Source: an uncultured Calothrix sp. (GTDB taxonomy: Bacteria > Cyanobacteriota > Cyanobacteriia > Cyanobacteriales > Nostocaceae). From it: a DNA stretch of 64,000 nucleotides. Positions 39,177 to 49,860 of this stretch are shown here, in pieces. A model generated the notes under the pieces. It saw only the letters and a program-made list of their open reading frames with translations. It made no database searches and was not told where the DNA came from. Within the stretch, counting starts at the first letter, position 1. Every line of letters starts with the position of its first letter. Position numbers and translations under genes: made by a program. The stretch is taken from the NCBI GenBank assembly GCA_937973965.1, contig CALJJQ010000013.1:1-64000 (forward strand), read 5' to 3'.

Positions 39177-39548
39177 ATGTCTGATTTACCACCACTGAAT
39201 ACAGAAACAATTTGGGCAATTATCCATGAAACAATCGATGATCCAACCGTTAATCAATTAGTTTGGTACTATCTGGGTTATCGTTACAATCCTGACACTC
39301 AAACATGGGATATCTCCGAATTATTACCAGAATGGCGTGAGGAATATCCCCAACCACCCGACTTTTTTGACAGTCGTCCCGCAGCCATGAAATTAACCCG
39401 CTCGATTCCAACCGCAAATAAACAATTGTTAAAGGAAAAATTAGGCTTTAAAGGATATAAAATAGGAGAGTTTGGACCTAAACAAACTCGACGCGCAACC
39501 ATCGCTAATTGGCTATTAAGCTATATGGAGATTCACGGGATTAAATAG
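39177..39548 (+). CDS. DUF1823 family protein
   Basis: 123 residues from the ATG at 39177 (MSDLPPLNTETIWAIIHE). Conserved blocks NQLVWYYLGYRYN, YPQPPDFFDSRPAAMKLTRS and LGFKGYKIGEFGPKQTRRAT are, as I recall them, those of DUF1823, a family shared by cyanobacteria and plastid-bearing eukaryotes. The function is not known to me. The upstream ten codons overlap repeat sequence, so the internal ATG was chosen. Confidence 0.8.
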   Translation: MSDLPPLNTETIWAIIHETIDDPTVNQLVWYYLGYRYNPDTQTWDISELLPEWREEYPQPPDFFDSRPAAMKLTRSIPTANKQLLKEKLGFKGYKIGEFGPKQTRRATIANWLLSYMEIHGIK

Positions 39549-39614
39549 GGTTTGTAGGTAAAAAGCATTGTCCTATGTTTTTCATAAGTTCCGAAAACAT
39601 ACAGGGAGTAGGGA

Positions 39615-39720
39615 TAAGACGGTTCGGATCAGAAAATTCATAAACCCCAAATAATTGTAGAGAAGCGATATATCGCGTCTTTTGAAACCTCCACGAAAAA
39701 TCATTCACCGAACCGTATTG
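39615..39720 (-). mobile_element. ~106-bp MITE, inverted second copy
   Basis: The right end TTCACCGAACCGTATTG and left end AGACGGTTCGGATCAG are the inverted-repeat ends of the element at 25730-25824. The interior again includes GAAGCGATATATCGCGTCTTT. It is downstream of the DUF1823 gene. Confidence 0.75.
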
Positions 39721-40140
39721 GGAGTAGGGAGTAGGAGGAAAATTAAGAGGAAGATTAATCCGTCTTGTGAGAAATTCGGGCTGTAACTAGTGGTTTGTCA
39801 AAATAGAAATGATGGATACATTTATTCATAATTCAAACGCAGGCAGGATGCCCGCACCACCGCCATCCATCAAAATAAAATTGACAGAGTACTAGTGGTC
39901 TGTCGCATTAATTTTAATGGAATAGGGAACAGGGAATAGTTTTATCCCTGTTTTTTATCCTTTGACAAAAATATATTTGTCAGCAGTCCCACAGCGAGAA
40001 ATTTTGTTGGCAAATAAACGCTCAAATTATCGCTCTGTTGGGGGTGAAAAAATTGGCTTTTATTTTTCTTTGAGGAGAGTGAGTCAATAAAGTGAGAAAG
40101 TGTGGGTAAATTAAGTATTAACTAATTTGTTGAAACCAAT
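39721..40140. other. Gap with ACTAGTGG direct repeats
   Basis: No gene. Near-identical copies TAACTAGTGGTTTGTC (about 39785) and TACTAGTGGTCTGTC (about 39891) bracket ~100 bp, possibly a further small element. Otherwise unremarkable upstream DNA of the antiporter gene. Confidence 0.45.
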
Positions 40141-41241
40141 ATGTCGGGTATGTCGGGAAAAAATATCTTATTTCTAGTTTTATTGATTTTTGTGCCAATT
40201 TCCCTCATTGCCCATTTTGGCGAGTGGGGGGAGTTAACAGTATTTATCACTGCGGGCTTGGCTATTTTACCCCTTGCAGGTTGGATGGGAAAAGCGACAG
40301 AAGAAATAGCTGTTGTTCTTGGTCCGTTGGTGGGTGGTTTACTGAATGCCACATTTGGGAATGCTACGGAATTAATTATCGCCTTGATTGCCCTCAGAGC
40401 GGGACTGGTGGATGTGGTCAAAGCCAGTATCACGGGTTCGATTTTGGGTAACTTATTACTGGTAATGGGTTTAGCAATGTTTCTCGGTGGACTTCGCCAT
40501 AAAGAACAGAAATTTGAACCTATTGTCGCCCGTGTAAATGCGGCTTCCATGAATTTAGCGGTGATTGCCATTTTAATGCCAACGGCAATGGATGTTACAT
40601 CTAGTGGTGTCAGTGAACAGACATTACAACGCCTTTCCGTGGCGGTGGCTATAGTTTTAATTATTGTCTATGCCCTGACCTTACTATTTTCCATGAAAAC
40701 CCATACCTACCTGTATGATGTTGGGGTTGCCGATAGTCCCATAGTTGAAAATCCAGCCCATACACCGAATATTTGGTTGTGGGGAGGGGTATTACTTGGT
40801 TCTACTTTGTTAGTTGCTCTGGAGTCGGAACTATTGGTAGACTCCTTGGAAGCAGCCACATCCCAACTGGGTTTAACTGCCTTATTTACAGGGGTAATTC
40901 TTGTACCAATTATTGGTAATGCCGCAGAACATGCAACTGCGGTGACGGTAGCGATGAAGAATAAAATGGATTTGTCCTTGTCGGTGGCTGTGGGTTCTAG
41001 TATGCAGATTGCCCTATTTGTGGCTCCGGTTTTAATTTTAGCGGGATGGGTATTTGGACAACCGATGGATTTAGATTTTAATCCTTTTGAATTGGTTGCG
41101 GTGGCTGTTGCGGTGTTAATTGCCAATACCATTAGTTCTGATGGTAAATCAAATTGGCTAGAGGGTGTTTTGCTACTAGCTACCTATACTGTTTTAGGAT
41201 TAGCGTTTTATTTTCATCCGGTGATTGAAGGTATCGGCTGA
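40141..41241 (+). CDS. cax: Ca2+/H+ antiporter (CaCA/CAX family)
   Basis: A 366-residue integral membrane protein with about 11 hydrophobic segments arranged as two homologous halves. The hallmark alpha repeats are GNATELIIALIAL near residue 76 and GNAAEHATAVTVA near residue 260, with the paired acidic residues used to bind Ca2+. In cyanobacteria it exports Ca2+ from the cytoplasm in exchange for protons and contributes to salt tolerance. It starts at an ATG in the sequence MSGMSGKNILFLV; the second Met (40150) is a plausible alternative start. Confidence 0.9.
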   Translation: MSGMSGKNILFLVLLIFVPISLIAHFGEWGELTVFITAGLAILPLAGWMGKATEEIAVVLGPLVGGLLNATFGNATELIIALIALRAGLVDVVKASITGSILGNLLLVMGLAMFLGGLRHKEQKFEPIVARVNAASMNLAVIAILMPTAMDVTSSGVSEQTLQRLSVAVAIVLIIVYALTLLFSMKTHTYLYDVGVADSPIVENPAHTPNIWLWGGVLLGSTLLVALESELLVDSLEAATSQLGLTALFTGVILVPIIGNAAEHATAVTVAMKNKMDLSLSVAVGSSMQIALFVAPVLILAGWVFGQPMDLDFNPFELVAVAVAVLIANTISSDGKSNWLEGVLLLATYTVLGLAFYFHPVIEGIG

Positions 41242-41296
41242 TATCTTACACCTTGGGAGGGTCATCATGATCCTCTTTGCTCACAATTCTACATTT

Positions 41297-41443
41297 GAGG
41301 CAGTAGCCCTCGTGGAATGCGTCCCCACGCGGAGCATAGGGACGAGATAACCACAAAAACCGTGTGAACTTATGGGTAAATTTCCACAAAATCAACAGTC
41401 TACGCAAAGCCTCAACCCAACCTACAGTTATCTTTAACACCAA
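41297..41443 (-). repeat. 210-bp MITE-like repeat, copy 2 (shortened, inverted)
   Basis: Carries the reverse complement of the block found at 8131-8340 and 55329-55534, including GTGTGAACTTATGGGTAAAT and CAACCCAACCTACAGTTATC. The CAATACGG end (read on the minus strand at about 41444-41451) is kept; the opposite ACTGTATTG end has been lost. Confidence 0.75.
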
Positions 41444-41516
41444 CCGTATTGAACTTTACCCAAGTCTGCTGGAGAAAGTAGCAGCATTAGGGTTTTCGGT
41501 GATTATGAATCATTTA

Positions 41517-44500
41517 CTACTCCCTACTTCCCGACTCAACTACTGCTCCTTGCATTTTTTCAAAGGCATCTATTAGGGTTTTGAGTTGTTGGTCGGCTTT
41601 GAGGACGGCTAAACCCCTGACGGTGACTTTTCCGGGGGAATAGACAAACCGATTACGCATATTTTCTGTGAGGTTGGCTGCTAATAGGTTCCAAGCGGGT
41701 TCTTCCATTGGTGTTTCTAATACTACGTGTTGTTTGTTTTCCGGTTTAATGCGACTAAATCCTAGGGATTTGGCTAGTTGCTTGAGTTCCATAACCCGTA
41801 ATAATTGCAGTGCTGGTGTGGGTAAATTCCCATATCTGTCATTCCATTCGGCGGCAATTAGGGCTAGTTCTTCTTTGTTTTTAGCAGCAGCAACGGCTCG
41901 ATAGGCGCTCATTTTCTGGTCGAGGTCGGGGATATAATCGCTGGGTATCATGGCGGTGAGATTCAAGTCGATTTGGGTATCTTCGACCTTGGGGATTTCT
42001 TGACCACGGATTTCCCGAATTGCCTCTTCTAACATGGACATGTATAAATCAAAACCAATCACATCCATTTGTCCCGATTGTTCTGCCCCTAATAGATTAC
42101 CGACACCGCGAATTTCCATATCCCGCATTGCTAATTGATACCCAGAACCGAGTTGGGTAAACTCCTGAATGGCGCGTAATCTTTGTCGAGCGGCATCCGT
42201 CAGTTGTCGTTGGCGGGGATAAAATAACCAGGCGTGGGCTTGAATTCCGGCTCGACCGACCCGTCCCCGCAATTGGTATAATTGGGCTAGACCGAAACGA
42301 TGGGCATCTTCAATTAAAATGGTGTTGACGCGGGGAATATCTAAACCTGATTCGATGATGGTTGTACAAACTAAGATATCCGCTTCCCCGTTACTAAAGG
42401 TCAACATGGTGGATTCTAGCTCCCCCTCATCCATTTGTCCGTGGGCGATCGCAATCCGAATTCCTGGTAGCATTTCCCGCAGTTGGGCGGTTTTTTCTTC
42501 TATTCCTTCGACTCTCGGTACTACGTAAAATACCTGCCCACCACGGTCTAATTCTTGACGAATGGCACTGCGTACTGTTTCTGGATGTAGGGGAGCCAAG
42601 TGGGTTTGGATCGGTCGTCGGGATGGGGGGGGAGTGGTAATTAGGCTCATTTCCCGAATCCCCGATAGGGACATGTATAGGGTGCGGGGAATGGGTGTGG
42701 CGGAAAGGGTTAAGACATCTACCTGGGTTTTTAAGGATTTAATTTTTTCCTTTTGGTTGACCCCAAATCGCTGTTCCTCGTCAATTACCAATAAGCCTAA
42801 ATTTTTATACTTAACTTCTTTGCTGAGTAACTGGTGGGTTCCGATGACAATATCTAAATCTCCGTTGGCTAAACGTTTGTGAATTTCCCGTCGTTCCTGG
42901 GGACTGCGAAAACGATTTAATAAACCCACATTGATGGGGTAGGGGGCAAACCTTTCCTTGATGGTATGGTAATGTTGTTGGGTTAAAATGGTCGTTGGGG
43001 CTAGGAGTGCCACCTGTTTTCCTGCTGTTACGGCCTTGAATATGGCGCGAATTGCGACTTCTGTTTTCCCAAAACCCACATCTCCACATACTAACCGATC
43101 CATCGGGCGATCGCTTTCCATATCCCGTTTCACGTCTTGGGTGGCTTTGAGTTGGTCGGGAGTTGCTTGGTAGGGGAAAGAATCCTCTAGTTCCTGTTGC
43201 CAAGGCATATCTGGGGGGAAGGCGAAACCATGTTGTTGGTTGCGGGCTGCATACAAGCGTAGCAAATCCACCGCCAACTTTTTCACTGCCTTACGGACTT
43301 TATTTTTGGTGTTTTCCCATACCTTACCGGTCATTTTATGTAATTCCGGGGTTTTTTGGGTGGTTGTCCGTAACCGTGATAAGGCTCCTACCTGGTCTGC
43401 TGCTACCCGTAATAATCCATCGGCATATTGCACCACCAAATAATCGCGGGTTTCGTGGTTAATCGTTAAACTCTCCAACTTGATAAACTTACCAATTCCA
43501 TGATTGCGATGCACCACGTAATCCCCTGGACGCAACTTATTCGGGTCAATTTGTTTGGAACTTGCTTGTCGTCGCTTGCGGACATAACTGGGGGTTGCGA
43601 GGGAATGCTGTCCATAGAATTCCCGGTCAGTAATTACCGCAATGCGATAGGTGGGTAGTATAAATCCTTCCAGTTCTGCCAAGCCGGAATACTTAACTGC
43701 CACCGGGGTATAATTACCCACCAATTTATCAATGGCCTGAAAATCATTGGGATTGGGGATAAACTGGGCTGGACAATCATGTTCCTGTAACAAAGACACC
43801 GAGCGACTGGGTTGAGCGGAAACAATCCAGACTGCAAATTTGCGATCGCGCTCCCCCCGTAAAGTTTCACTAATTTTGGCAAACTGGTGGGGAGTCACAG
43901 GTAAACGTCGGCTCGCCAGATTGACCGCAGATGTATCTTTTTCGACTCCTGATTCCACAATCTCCGACAAAAATAGGCGATCGCATTCTGCCAACTCCTG
44001 CAAACAATCCTCAAAGCTGCGGTGGATGATGGGTAACTCCACGGGAATCGGCACTGCATCGGGGTTATCCTCCGTAATTTCCACAGCCCCCGAAGCGAAA
44101 AAATCCCACTGTTCTTGGGCATTTTCCCACCAGCGATCGCCGTGAGCATGGCACTGTTCTGGCTCATCCAGGGCGATAATTGTATCCTGTGGTAAATAAT
44201 CTAGTAAGCTTGCGGGTTGGTCATAGGCTATACCTAAAAAGCGCCGACTACCTTCTAGGGGGGTGGAGGAATCTAGGGGAGAGGGGAGTAGGGGGGAAAG
44301 GGATGATAGGTCCGGTTTTTTTGCTAAGGCTGCACTAATAATCGAGCCAAAACTTGTGGGAGTCAAAACAACTTGCTCCACCTTATCCAAAGCTGACCGT
44401 TGGGTTGCGGGGTCAAACTCGCGAATTTTCTCAATTTCGTCCCCAAACCACTCTAAACGAAACGGCAACTCCGCCGAAACGGGGAACACATCCACAATAT

Positions 44501-45047
44501 CCCCCCGACGACTCCACTGTCCCTCACTTTCCACCAAAGCCACCCGTTCGTAACCTAACCGAGCTAGCTGTTCCCCAAACTGATCCAAATCCCACTCCAT
44601 CCCCCGCATAATCGGCAAACAAAAGGACTTAAAATCCGCTTGGGGTGGTAAATGGGGTTGGAGCGCTCCCACCGTCGTCACAATGACCGCAGGTTCCCGA
44701 TGGTCTGCGGTTAAAACCAAATCCGCCAAAACCTGCATTTGTCCCCAAACCATCTCCATCTCTGGGTCAAAGGGTTCGTAAGGAGAAGCCTCATTGGTGG
44801 GGTAAAAATAAACACGCTGCCAACCAATCGCTTCCAATTGTGCCGTCCACCGTCCCGCCTCTTCCAAGGTTGCACAAATTACCAGTAAGTTCTGCCCAGC
44901 AGTTTGTGCTAAAGCCGAAGCCACCAAACCTTTTGGTAAACGGGAGATACCGTTGAGAGTTAAAGAATGTTGCTTTTTTAACTTATTTAAGAGTTCGGTT
45001 GTCAGGGGTGAACGTCCCAAAACACGCACAATTGATGCGAGAGCCAT
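41517..45047 (-). CDS. mfd: Transcription-repair coupling factor Mfd
   Basis: About 1176 residues from the ATG at 45047. The UvrB-homology region at the N-terminus is followed by the CarD-like RNA polymerase-interacting domain ([18 protein letters not shown]), then the SF2 translocase with Walker [14 protein letters not shown], motif [11 protein letters not shown] and motif [14 protein letters not shown], motif [10 protein letters not shown], and the C-terminal TRCF domain. Mfd removes RNA polymerase stalled at lesions and recruits UvrA. An insertion near residue 245-265 ([19 protein letters not shown]) looks like an intergenic heptamer tract that entered the frame. The 30 codons upstream of 45047 lack similarity. 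Confidence 0.95.
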   Translation of the reverse strand: MALASIVRVLGRSPLTTELLNKLKKQHSLTLNGISRLPKGLVASALAQTAGQNLLVICATLEEAGRWTAQLEAIGWQRVYFYPTNEASPYEPFDPEMEMVWGQMQVLADLVLTADHREPAVIVTTVGALQPHLPPQADFKSFCLPIMRGMEWDLDQFGEQLARLGYERVALVESEGQWSRRGDIVDVFPVSAELPFRLEWFGDEIEKIREFDPATQRSALDKVEQVVLTPTSFGSIISAALAKKPDLSSLSPLLPSPLDSSTPLEGSRRFLGIAYDQPASLLDYLPQDTIIALDEPEQCHAHGDRWWENAQEQWDFFASGAVEITEDNPDAVPIPVELPIIHRSFEDCLQELAECDRLFLSEIVESGVEKDTSAVNLASRRLPVTPHQFAKISETLRGERDRKFAVWIVSAQPSRSVSLLQEHDCPAQFIPNPNDFQAIDKLVGNYTPVAVKYSGLAELEGFILPTYRIAVITDREFYGQHSLATPSYVRKRRQASSKQIDPNKLRPGDYVVHRNHGIGKFIKLESLTINHETRDYLVVQYADGLLRVAADQVGALSRLRTTTQKTPELHKMTGKVWENTKNKVRKAVKKLAVDLLRLYAARNQQHGFAFPPDMPWQQELEDSFPYQATPDQLKATQDVKRDMESDRPMDRLVCGDVGFGKTEVAIRAIFKAVTAGKQVALLAPTTILTQQHYHTIKERFAPYPINVGLLNRFRSPQERREIHKRLANGDLDIVIGTHQLLSKEVKYKNLGLLVIDEEQRFGVNQKEKIKSLKTQVDVLTLSATPIPRTLYMSLSGIREMSLITTPPPSRRPIQTHLAPLHPETVRSAIRQELDRGGQVFYVVPRVEGIEEKTAQLREMLPGIRIAIAHGQMDEGELESTMLTFSNGEADILVCTTIIESGLDIPRVNTILIEDAHRFGLAQLYQLRGRVGRAGIQAHAWLFYPRQRQLTDAARQRLRAIQEFTQLGSGYQLAMRDMEIRGVGNLLGAEQSGQMDVIGFDLYMSMLEEAIREIRGQEIPKVEDTQIDLNLTAMIPSDYIPDLDQKMSAYRAVAAAKNKEELALIAAEWNDRYGNLPTPALQLLRVMELKQLAKSLGFSRIKPENKQHVVLETPMEEPAWNLLAANLTENMRNRFVYSPGKVTVRGLAVLKADQQLKTLIDAFEKMQGAVVESGSRE

Positions 45048-45407
45048 AGCTGATAATCGAAAGTATGATGGAGTTGAAAGGTAATTGTTTTCCCATTTTT
45101 GTGGAAATACCTCAACTATTTTAGAACTTCTAGGCAATTTCCTGCTGAGGGTCGGTAGGGGTAGTTTATTTGATGGCGGGTAGGGATGTAGGGGGAAAGT
45201 ATCAGTTTGGATTCTGTCTCCTGAATGTTGCTGGCATGATTTTGCCCCTTTTCAGGTAGAATACCTCTACATGCAATTACAGTCATCAAAAATTTCTTGC
45301 TTAGTGTATTCATTGGTGTTTCTAGCGCCTAGCAAATTTCGATACCATGAATTTAAACCACTAAACCTTGAGCAAACAGCGCCGATGGGTTCGGCTATAT
45401 ACAGCGA

Positions 45408-46748
45408 ATGTCCCCAACTTCTGAGATATTGGTAATTCTCCTCCTAATTTTTGGCAACGGACTGTTTGTGATGTCCGAATTAGCAATTGTTTCGGCTCGT
45501 AAAGTTCGTCTCCAGCAACTTGCAAATCAGGGTGATACAAAGGCACGTATAGCCTTAGATTTGGCATCTTCTCCCAATCAGTTTCTCGGTACTGTTCAGA
45601 TTGGGATTACTTTACTAACAATTTTATCCGGTGCATTTGGAGAAGAAGCGATCGCTAAACGTATTGCTCCTTTTTTGGGGGTAAGTATAATTGAGCGTCC
45701 CCCTGTCGTTTCTTGGCAAGAACAAATTGCTAGGGGATTGGCGGTTGTAGTAATTACCTACTTGACTTTGATTTTGGGTGAATTGGTTCCTAAGCGTTTG
45801 GCGTTAAGTTATCCAGAGGCGATCGCAACGATTATTGGTATTCCCATGCAAGTTCTTTCTCGGTTGGGTTCGCCAATTGTATTTATTTTAAGTGCATCAA
45901 CGGAGACGATTTTACAGGTTTTGGGTATCCAACCTTCTTCGGAACCAATGGTGACGGAGGAAGAAATTAAGGTATTAATTGAGCAAGGAACGGAGGAGGG
46001 GACTTTTGAAGAAGCGGAACAGGATATGGTGGAGCGGGTATTTCGCTTGGGAGATAGACCCGTCAGCGCTTTGATGACTCCCCGTCCTGATATTGTGTGG
46101 TTAGACTTGGAAGATACGGCACAGGAAAATCAGCAAAAGTTAGTTAATAGTAGATATTCCCGTTACCCTGTTTGTCAAGGTGGTTTAGATAATGTGTTGG
46201 GTATTATTCCGGTAACGGATTTACTCACCCGTTGTTTGTGTGGGGAGCGCATGGATTTAACTGTCGGTTTACATCAACCGGTGTTCGTTCCCGAAAGTAC
46301 CCGTGGGTTGAAGGTGCTGGAATTGTTTAAACAAACTGCTACCCATATAGCTTTGGTTGTGGATGAATACGGTGTGATTCAAGGACTGGTTACTCTCAAT
46401 GATGTTTTGATTGAAATTGTTGGCGATGTTCCCATGATTGATAATCAGGGAGAACCACAAATTGTTCAACGGGAAGATGGTTCCTGGTTAGTGGATGGAA
46501 TGTTGTCGGTGGATGATTTCTTTGAATTATTCCACATTGATATGTACGATAGTAGTGAACGCGATCGCGGTAATTATCAGACTGTCGGTGGTTTTGTGAT
46601 TAATCACCTGGGGAAAATTCCCAGTGCTGCCGATTATTTTGAATGGCGAGGAATGCGTTTAGAAGTGATGGATATGGATGGTAATCGTGTTGACAAGGTG
46701 TTGGTAGTACCGATACCTTCTGTTGATACGGAAAATCCCCCGAAATAG
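45408..46748 (+). CDS. CNNM/CorC-type (TlyC) transporter with CBS domains
   Basis: 446 residues. An N-terminal DUF21/CNNM transmembrane domain (four hydrophobic segments, beginning [20 protein letters not shown] and including the [20 protein letters not shown] block) is followed by two CBS motifs ([16 protein letters not shown] and later [19 protein letters not shown]) and a CorC_HlyC C-terminal domain with DGMLSVDDF. Homologs are linked to Mg2+/Co2+ efflux, though many carry the historical hemolysin label. The stop lies about 50 bp before the aroB start, so the two genes may be cotranscribed. Confidence 0.9.
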   Translation: MSPTSEILVILLLIFGNGLFVMSELAIVSARKVRLQQLANQGDTKARIALDLASSPNQFLGTVQIGITLLTILSGAFGEEAIAKRIAPFLGVSIIERPPVVSWQEQIARGLAVVVITYLTLILGELVPKRLALSYPEAIATIIGIPMQVLSRLGSPIVFILSASTETILQVLGIQPSSEPMVTEEEIKVLIEQGTEEGTFEEAEQDMVERVFRLGDRPVSALMTPRPDIVWLDLEDTAQENQQKLVNSRYSRYPVCQGGLDNVLGIIPVTDLLTRCLCGERMDLTVGLHQPVFVPESTRGLKVLELFKQTATHIALVVDEYGVIQGLVTLNDVLIEIVGDVPMIDNQGEPQIVQREDGSWLVDGMLSVDDFFELFHIDMYDSSERDRGNYQTVGGFVINHLGKIPSAADYFEWRGMRLEVMDMDGNRVDKVLVVPIPSVDTENPPK

Positions 46749-46797
46749 GTGGGTGGGAAAAATTATTTTTGTGGTCAGGGAGTTTGGTTGGATGGGA

Positions 46798-47919
46798 ATG
46801 GATACGGGTTCGATAATTCAGGTGAAGTTACCACAAAAATCCTATGAAATTGTCATTCAACCGGGTGGTCTGGATTCCCTGGGTGCAAGGATGCAAGGGT
46901 TAGGTTTAGGGAAGAAGGTATTAATTGTATCTAATCCGACGGTGTTTCCCTTGTATGGCGATCGCGCGATCGCGGCTTTAGAAAATGCTGGTTATCAGGT
47001 TTGTACTTGTATTCTTCCCGATGGGGAGGGTTACAAAAATCTGGAGTCGATTCAAAAAATCTATAATGTGGCGATCGCCCAGCGTTTGGAACGCAGTTCG
47101 ACGCTGGTTGCTCTCGGTGGTGGTGTCATTGGGGATATGACTGGTTTTGCTGCTGCAACTTGGCTGCGGGGGATTAATTTTGTCCAAGTACCAACGACTT
47201 TGTTGGCAATGGTGGATGCGTCCATTGGAGGGAAAACGGGGGTAAACCATCCTCTGGGGAAAAATTTGATTGGTGCTTTTTATCAGCCTCGGTTGGTTTT
47301 AATTGATGCTGAGGTGTTGAATTCTCTACCAGTGCGGGAGTTTCGCGCAGGGATGGCGGAGGTGATTAAGTACGGGGTAATTTGGGATGGGGAGTTATTT
47401 GCCATGATGGAAACCCAACCCCATTTAGATCAAATGCAGTATGTAAATACACCTGTTGTTTCTGGGGAAACTTTGATTAATGAAATCTTGATTCGCTCCT
47501 GTCAAGCGAAAGCGGATGTGGTCGGGAAGGATGAAAAAGAAGCCGGATTACGAGCTATCCTCAATTATGGACATACCATTGCCCATGCGGTGGAAAGTTT
47601 GACCGGATACACCCGTGTCAATCATGGGGAAGCGGTGGGTATGGGGATGGTTGCAGCTGGAAATATTGCCGCAAGTTTAGGGATGTGGAGTGAGGGGGAA
47701 AGCCAACGTCAAAATGCACTCATCCAGAAAACTGGTTTACCAACTCAGTTACCGCAAGATGTAGATATTGATGCAGTTATTGATACCCTGCAATTAGATA
47801 AAAAGGTGAAAAGTGGCAAAGTGAGGTTTATTTTACCGACCCAAATCGGAGTAGTCACAATTACCGATGCGGTTCCCACGACCACAATTCGTCAGGTGTT
47901 AGAGTTAATGCAGTCTTAA
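46798..47919 (+). CDS. aroB: 3-dehydroquinate synthase
   Basis: About 373 residues from the ATG at 46798 ([20 protein letters not shown]). NAD-binding [20 protein letters not shown], the [13 protein letters not shown] block and the metal-binding Glu/His residues in the AEVIKYGVI and [12 protein letters not shown] segments are all present. It converts DAHP to 3-dehydroquinate, step two of the shikimate pathway. The frame is open upstream to 46723, overlapping the preceding gene, but that leader (with GGTGGG-rich sequence) is not conserved; ATG at 46792 is a near-equivalent alternative. Confidence 0.95.
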   Translation: MDTGSIIQVKLPQKSYEIVIQPGGLDSLGARMQGLGLGKKVLIVSNPTVFPLYGDRAIAALENAGYQVCTCILPDGEGYKNLESIQKIYNVAIAQRLERSSTLVALGGGVIGDMTGFAAATWLRGINFVQVPTTLLAMVDASIGGKTGVNHPLGKNLIGAFYQPRLVLIDAEVLNSLPVREFRAGMAEVIKYGVIWDGELFAMMETQPHLDQMQYVNTPVVSGETLINEILIRSCQAKADVVGKDEKEAGLRAILNYGHTIAHAVESLTGYTRVNHGEAVGMGMVAAGNIAASLGMWSEGESQRQNALIQKTGLPTQLPQDVDIDAVIDTLQLDKKVKSGKVRFILPTQIGVVTITDAVPTTTIRQVLELMQS

Positions 47920-48000
47920 TGCTTTGTCCCATAAGTTTTGATGGCGATATGAGATTTCAGTTCTGAAAAAATATGTGATTCACGCTGGTAAAAAATTATC

Positions 48001-48594
48001 ATGGAAGCCCTCACATTAAACATACCTCCAGCCGTAGGCTTGACCGATGAGCAATTTTATCAACTCTGCATCGCTAATGAACCTTGGCAATTGGAACTCA
48101 CCCAAACCGGAGAATTGATTATTATGCCTCCAACAGGTGGAGAAAGTGGAATCAGGAACTCTGATATTATTATCGAACTTGGTTTGTGGAACCGTAAAAC
48201 TAAATTAGGTAAAGTTTTTGACTCTTCCACTGAGTTTAAATTACCCAATGGAGCCTATCGTTGTCCCGATGCTGCTTGGGTCAAGTTAGAACGCTGGGAA
48301 GTTTTAACACAAGAGCAAAAAAGACGTTTCCCCCCTATTTGTCCTGATTTTGTCGTTGAACTGCGTTCCGAAACCGATAATTTAGACAAATTACGTAGTA
48401 AGATGCGGGAATATCAAGAAAACGGTGCGCGTTTAGGTTGGTTAATTGATCCCCAAACTCCACTGGTGGAAATTTATCGACCTGGACAAAATGTAGAAGT
48501 TCTGCATTTCCCTTTTGAACATCCACCTCAGCTTGATGGCGAATCTGTTTTACCGGGGTTTGTTTTAGATATGGCGATTATTTTAAATCCATAG
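48001..48594 (+). CDS. Uma2 family (DUF820) endonuclease-like protein
   Basis: 197 residues. The PD-(D/E)xK-type core is visible as YRCPDAAWVKLERW, the strand DFVVELRSETD, and the following KMREYQENGARLGWLIDP with the downstream Lys/Gln. Uma2 proteins are extremely expanded in cyanobacteria, often next to mobile DNA, with mostly unknown biological roles. A second member lies at 59195. A GAGACG palindrome starts at its stop codon. Confidence 0.85.
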   Translation: MEALTLNIPPAVGLTDEQFYQLCIANEPWQLELTQTGELIIMPPTGGESGIRNSDIIIELGLWNRKTKLGKVFDSSTEFKLPNGAYRCPDAAWVKLERWEVLTQEQKRRFPPICPDFVVELRSETDNLDKLRSKMREYQENGARLGWLIDPQTPLVEIYRPGQNVEVLHFPFEHPPQLDGESVLPGFVLDMAIILNP

Positions 48595-48609
48595 AGACGC
48601 GATATGGTA

Positions 48610-48637
48610 GTAGAGACGCGATATATCTCGTCTCTAC
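48610..48637. repeat. GAGACG palindrome between convergent genes
   Basis: GTAGAGACGCGATATATCTCGTCTCTAC, nearly symmetric, preceded by a partial copy at 48593-48607. It overlaps the last codon of the WD40 gene and may terminate transcription from both sides. Confidence 0.6.
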
Positions 48638-49692
48638 TGCGTTTCTGGAATTTCCCAGAGATAAACAGCCTTGTCAAAACCACCACTAGCCAAATACTTG
48701 CCATTAGGACTAAAGGCGATCGCACTGACCCAATCTTGGTGTTCATAAAGATTTGCTATTAATTCCCCGGTCTGTAGATTCCACAGTTTAATGCCATCCC
48801 GTCCTGCACTCGCTAACATCTCACCACTGGGATGAATCGCGATCGCATTTATCGAGTTGTCATGGTCGCTCAAGGTTCGCAGTAACTTACCCGTTGTCAA
48901 ATCCCAAATCTTGATCTGGCGATCGCGACTGGTGGTGATGAGTTGGTCTCCCTTGGGTGTAAATGCAACTCCTGTCACTGTTTGGGTGTGTGCAGATAAC
49001 CGCCACAGTTCCTTACCTGCACCAATATTCCATAACTTTACAACCCCATTGCGATCGCCTGTGGCTGCCAATTTACCATCGGGACTGAGGGTGACAGCAT
49101 GGAGGTAATTGTCAAATTGCACCAAAGCACCCAAAGACCTCTGTTGAACTAAATCCCAAGCTCGCACCCCATCGGTAGCTGCACTCACCAGCATTTTACT
49201 ATCTGCTGTCACTGCCAATGCTAAAATCACACCGGTATGGGCAACAAAAGTCCTTGTAAAACGATTAGTCCGTAAATTCCACAGATTTAAAGTGGTATCA
49301 CTACTTCCACTAGCCAAGGTCTGACCATTGGGGGAAACCAACACCGCGTGAACCGTACCTCTGTGGGCGCGATTAATTATACCTCTGGCTTTCCCTTTGT
49401 TCACGTCCCATAGACGAATCGTTGCATCATTTTCTCCACCCCCACTCACCACGGTTTTACTGTCGGGACTAAAGGCTAAAGATTTTACCGTTCCCCCATG
49501 TCCTTTCATTTTGTAGATTAATTTCGGTTCGCGGGTTCTGGTCGCAGGTGCAGGGGTTAGATTTGAGCGTAACTGGGAATTAGCAGGACTTGCGACCATA
49601 AGCACCCCAGCAGCTAATACCAACCAGATAGTCATCGCCGCAAATATTTGAGTGGGATAACTGACCAAAATGAAATTCTGGTTTTTTTTCAC
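48634..49692 (-). CDS. Exported WD40 beta-propeller protein
   Basis: About 352 residues starting at a GTG (49692), chosen because AGGAAGG lies 5 nt upstream and the first residues (VKKNQNFIL... with WLVLAAGVLMVASPANSQ) make a good signal peptide. Seven WD40 repeats follow (recurrent FSPDSKTVVSGG, SPNGQTLASGS and LWNLRT patterns), enough for a complete propeller. Likely a periplasmic scaffold. An upstream ATG frame to 49842 runs through palindromic repeat DNA and is rejected. Independent of the STAND/WD40 protein at 20 kb. Confidence 0.85.
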   Translation of the reverse strand: MKKNQNFILVSYPTQIFAAMTIWLVLAAGVLMVASPANSQLRSNLTPAPATRTREPKLIYKMKGHGGTVKSLAFSPDSKTVVSGGGENDATIRLWDVNKGKARGIINRAHRGTVHAVLVSPNGQTLASGSSDTTLNLWNLRTNRFTRTFVAHTGVILALAVTADSKMLVSAATDGVRAWDLVQQRSLGALVQFDNYLHAVTLSPDGKLAATGDRNGVVKLWNIGAGKELWRLSAHTQTVTGVAFTPKGDQLITTSRDRQIKIWDLTTGKLLRTLSDHDNSINAIAIHPSGEMLASAGRDGIKLWNLQTGELIANLYEHQDWVSAIAFSPNGKYLASGGFDKAVYLWEIPETQ

Positions 49693-49860
49693 CTCAACCT
49701 TCCTCACTCTATCCTCCCATACATCACCAAGACCTTGCGTTTTTATATTTCCCAGGAAAAGGGGATAACGAACGCTTACGAGAAAAATTGGGAGCAGGGG
49801 GATTGGGGAATTAGAGACGCGATATGTCCCGTCTCTATTCACCCTATTCTCTGTTTTCCA

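Noticed and set aside
20278-49692. The two WD40 genes as parts of one system
   Set aside because: They are 23 kb apart; one is a cytoplasmic STAND protein and the other an exported simple propeller. WD40 repeats are common in such genomes.
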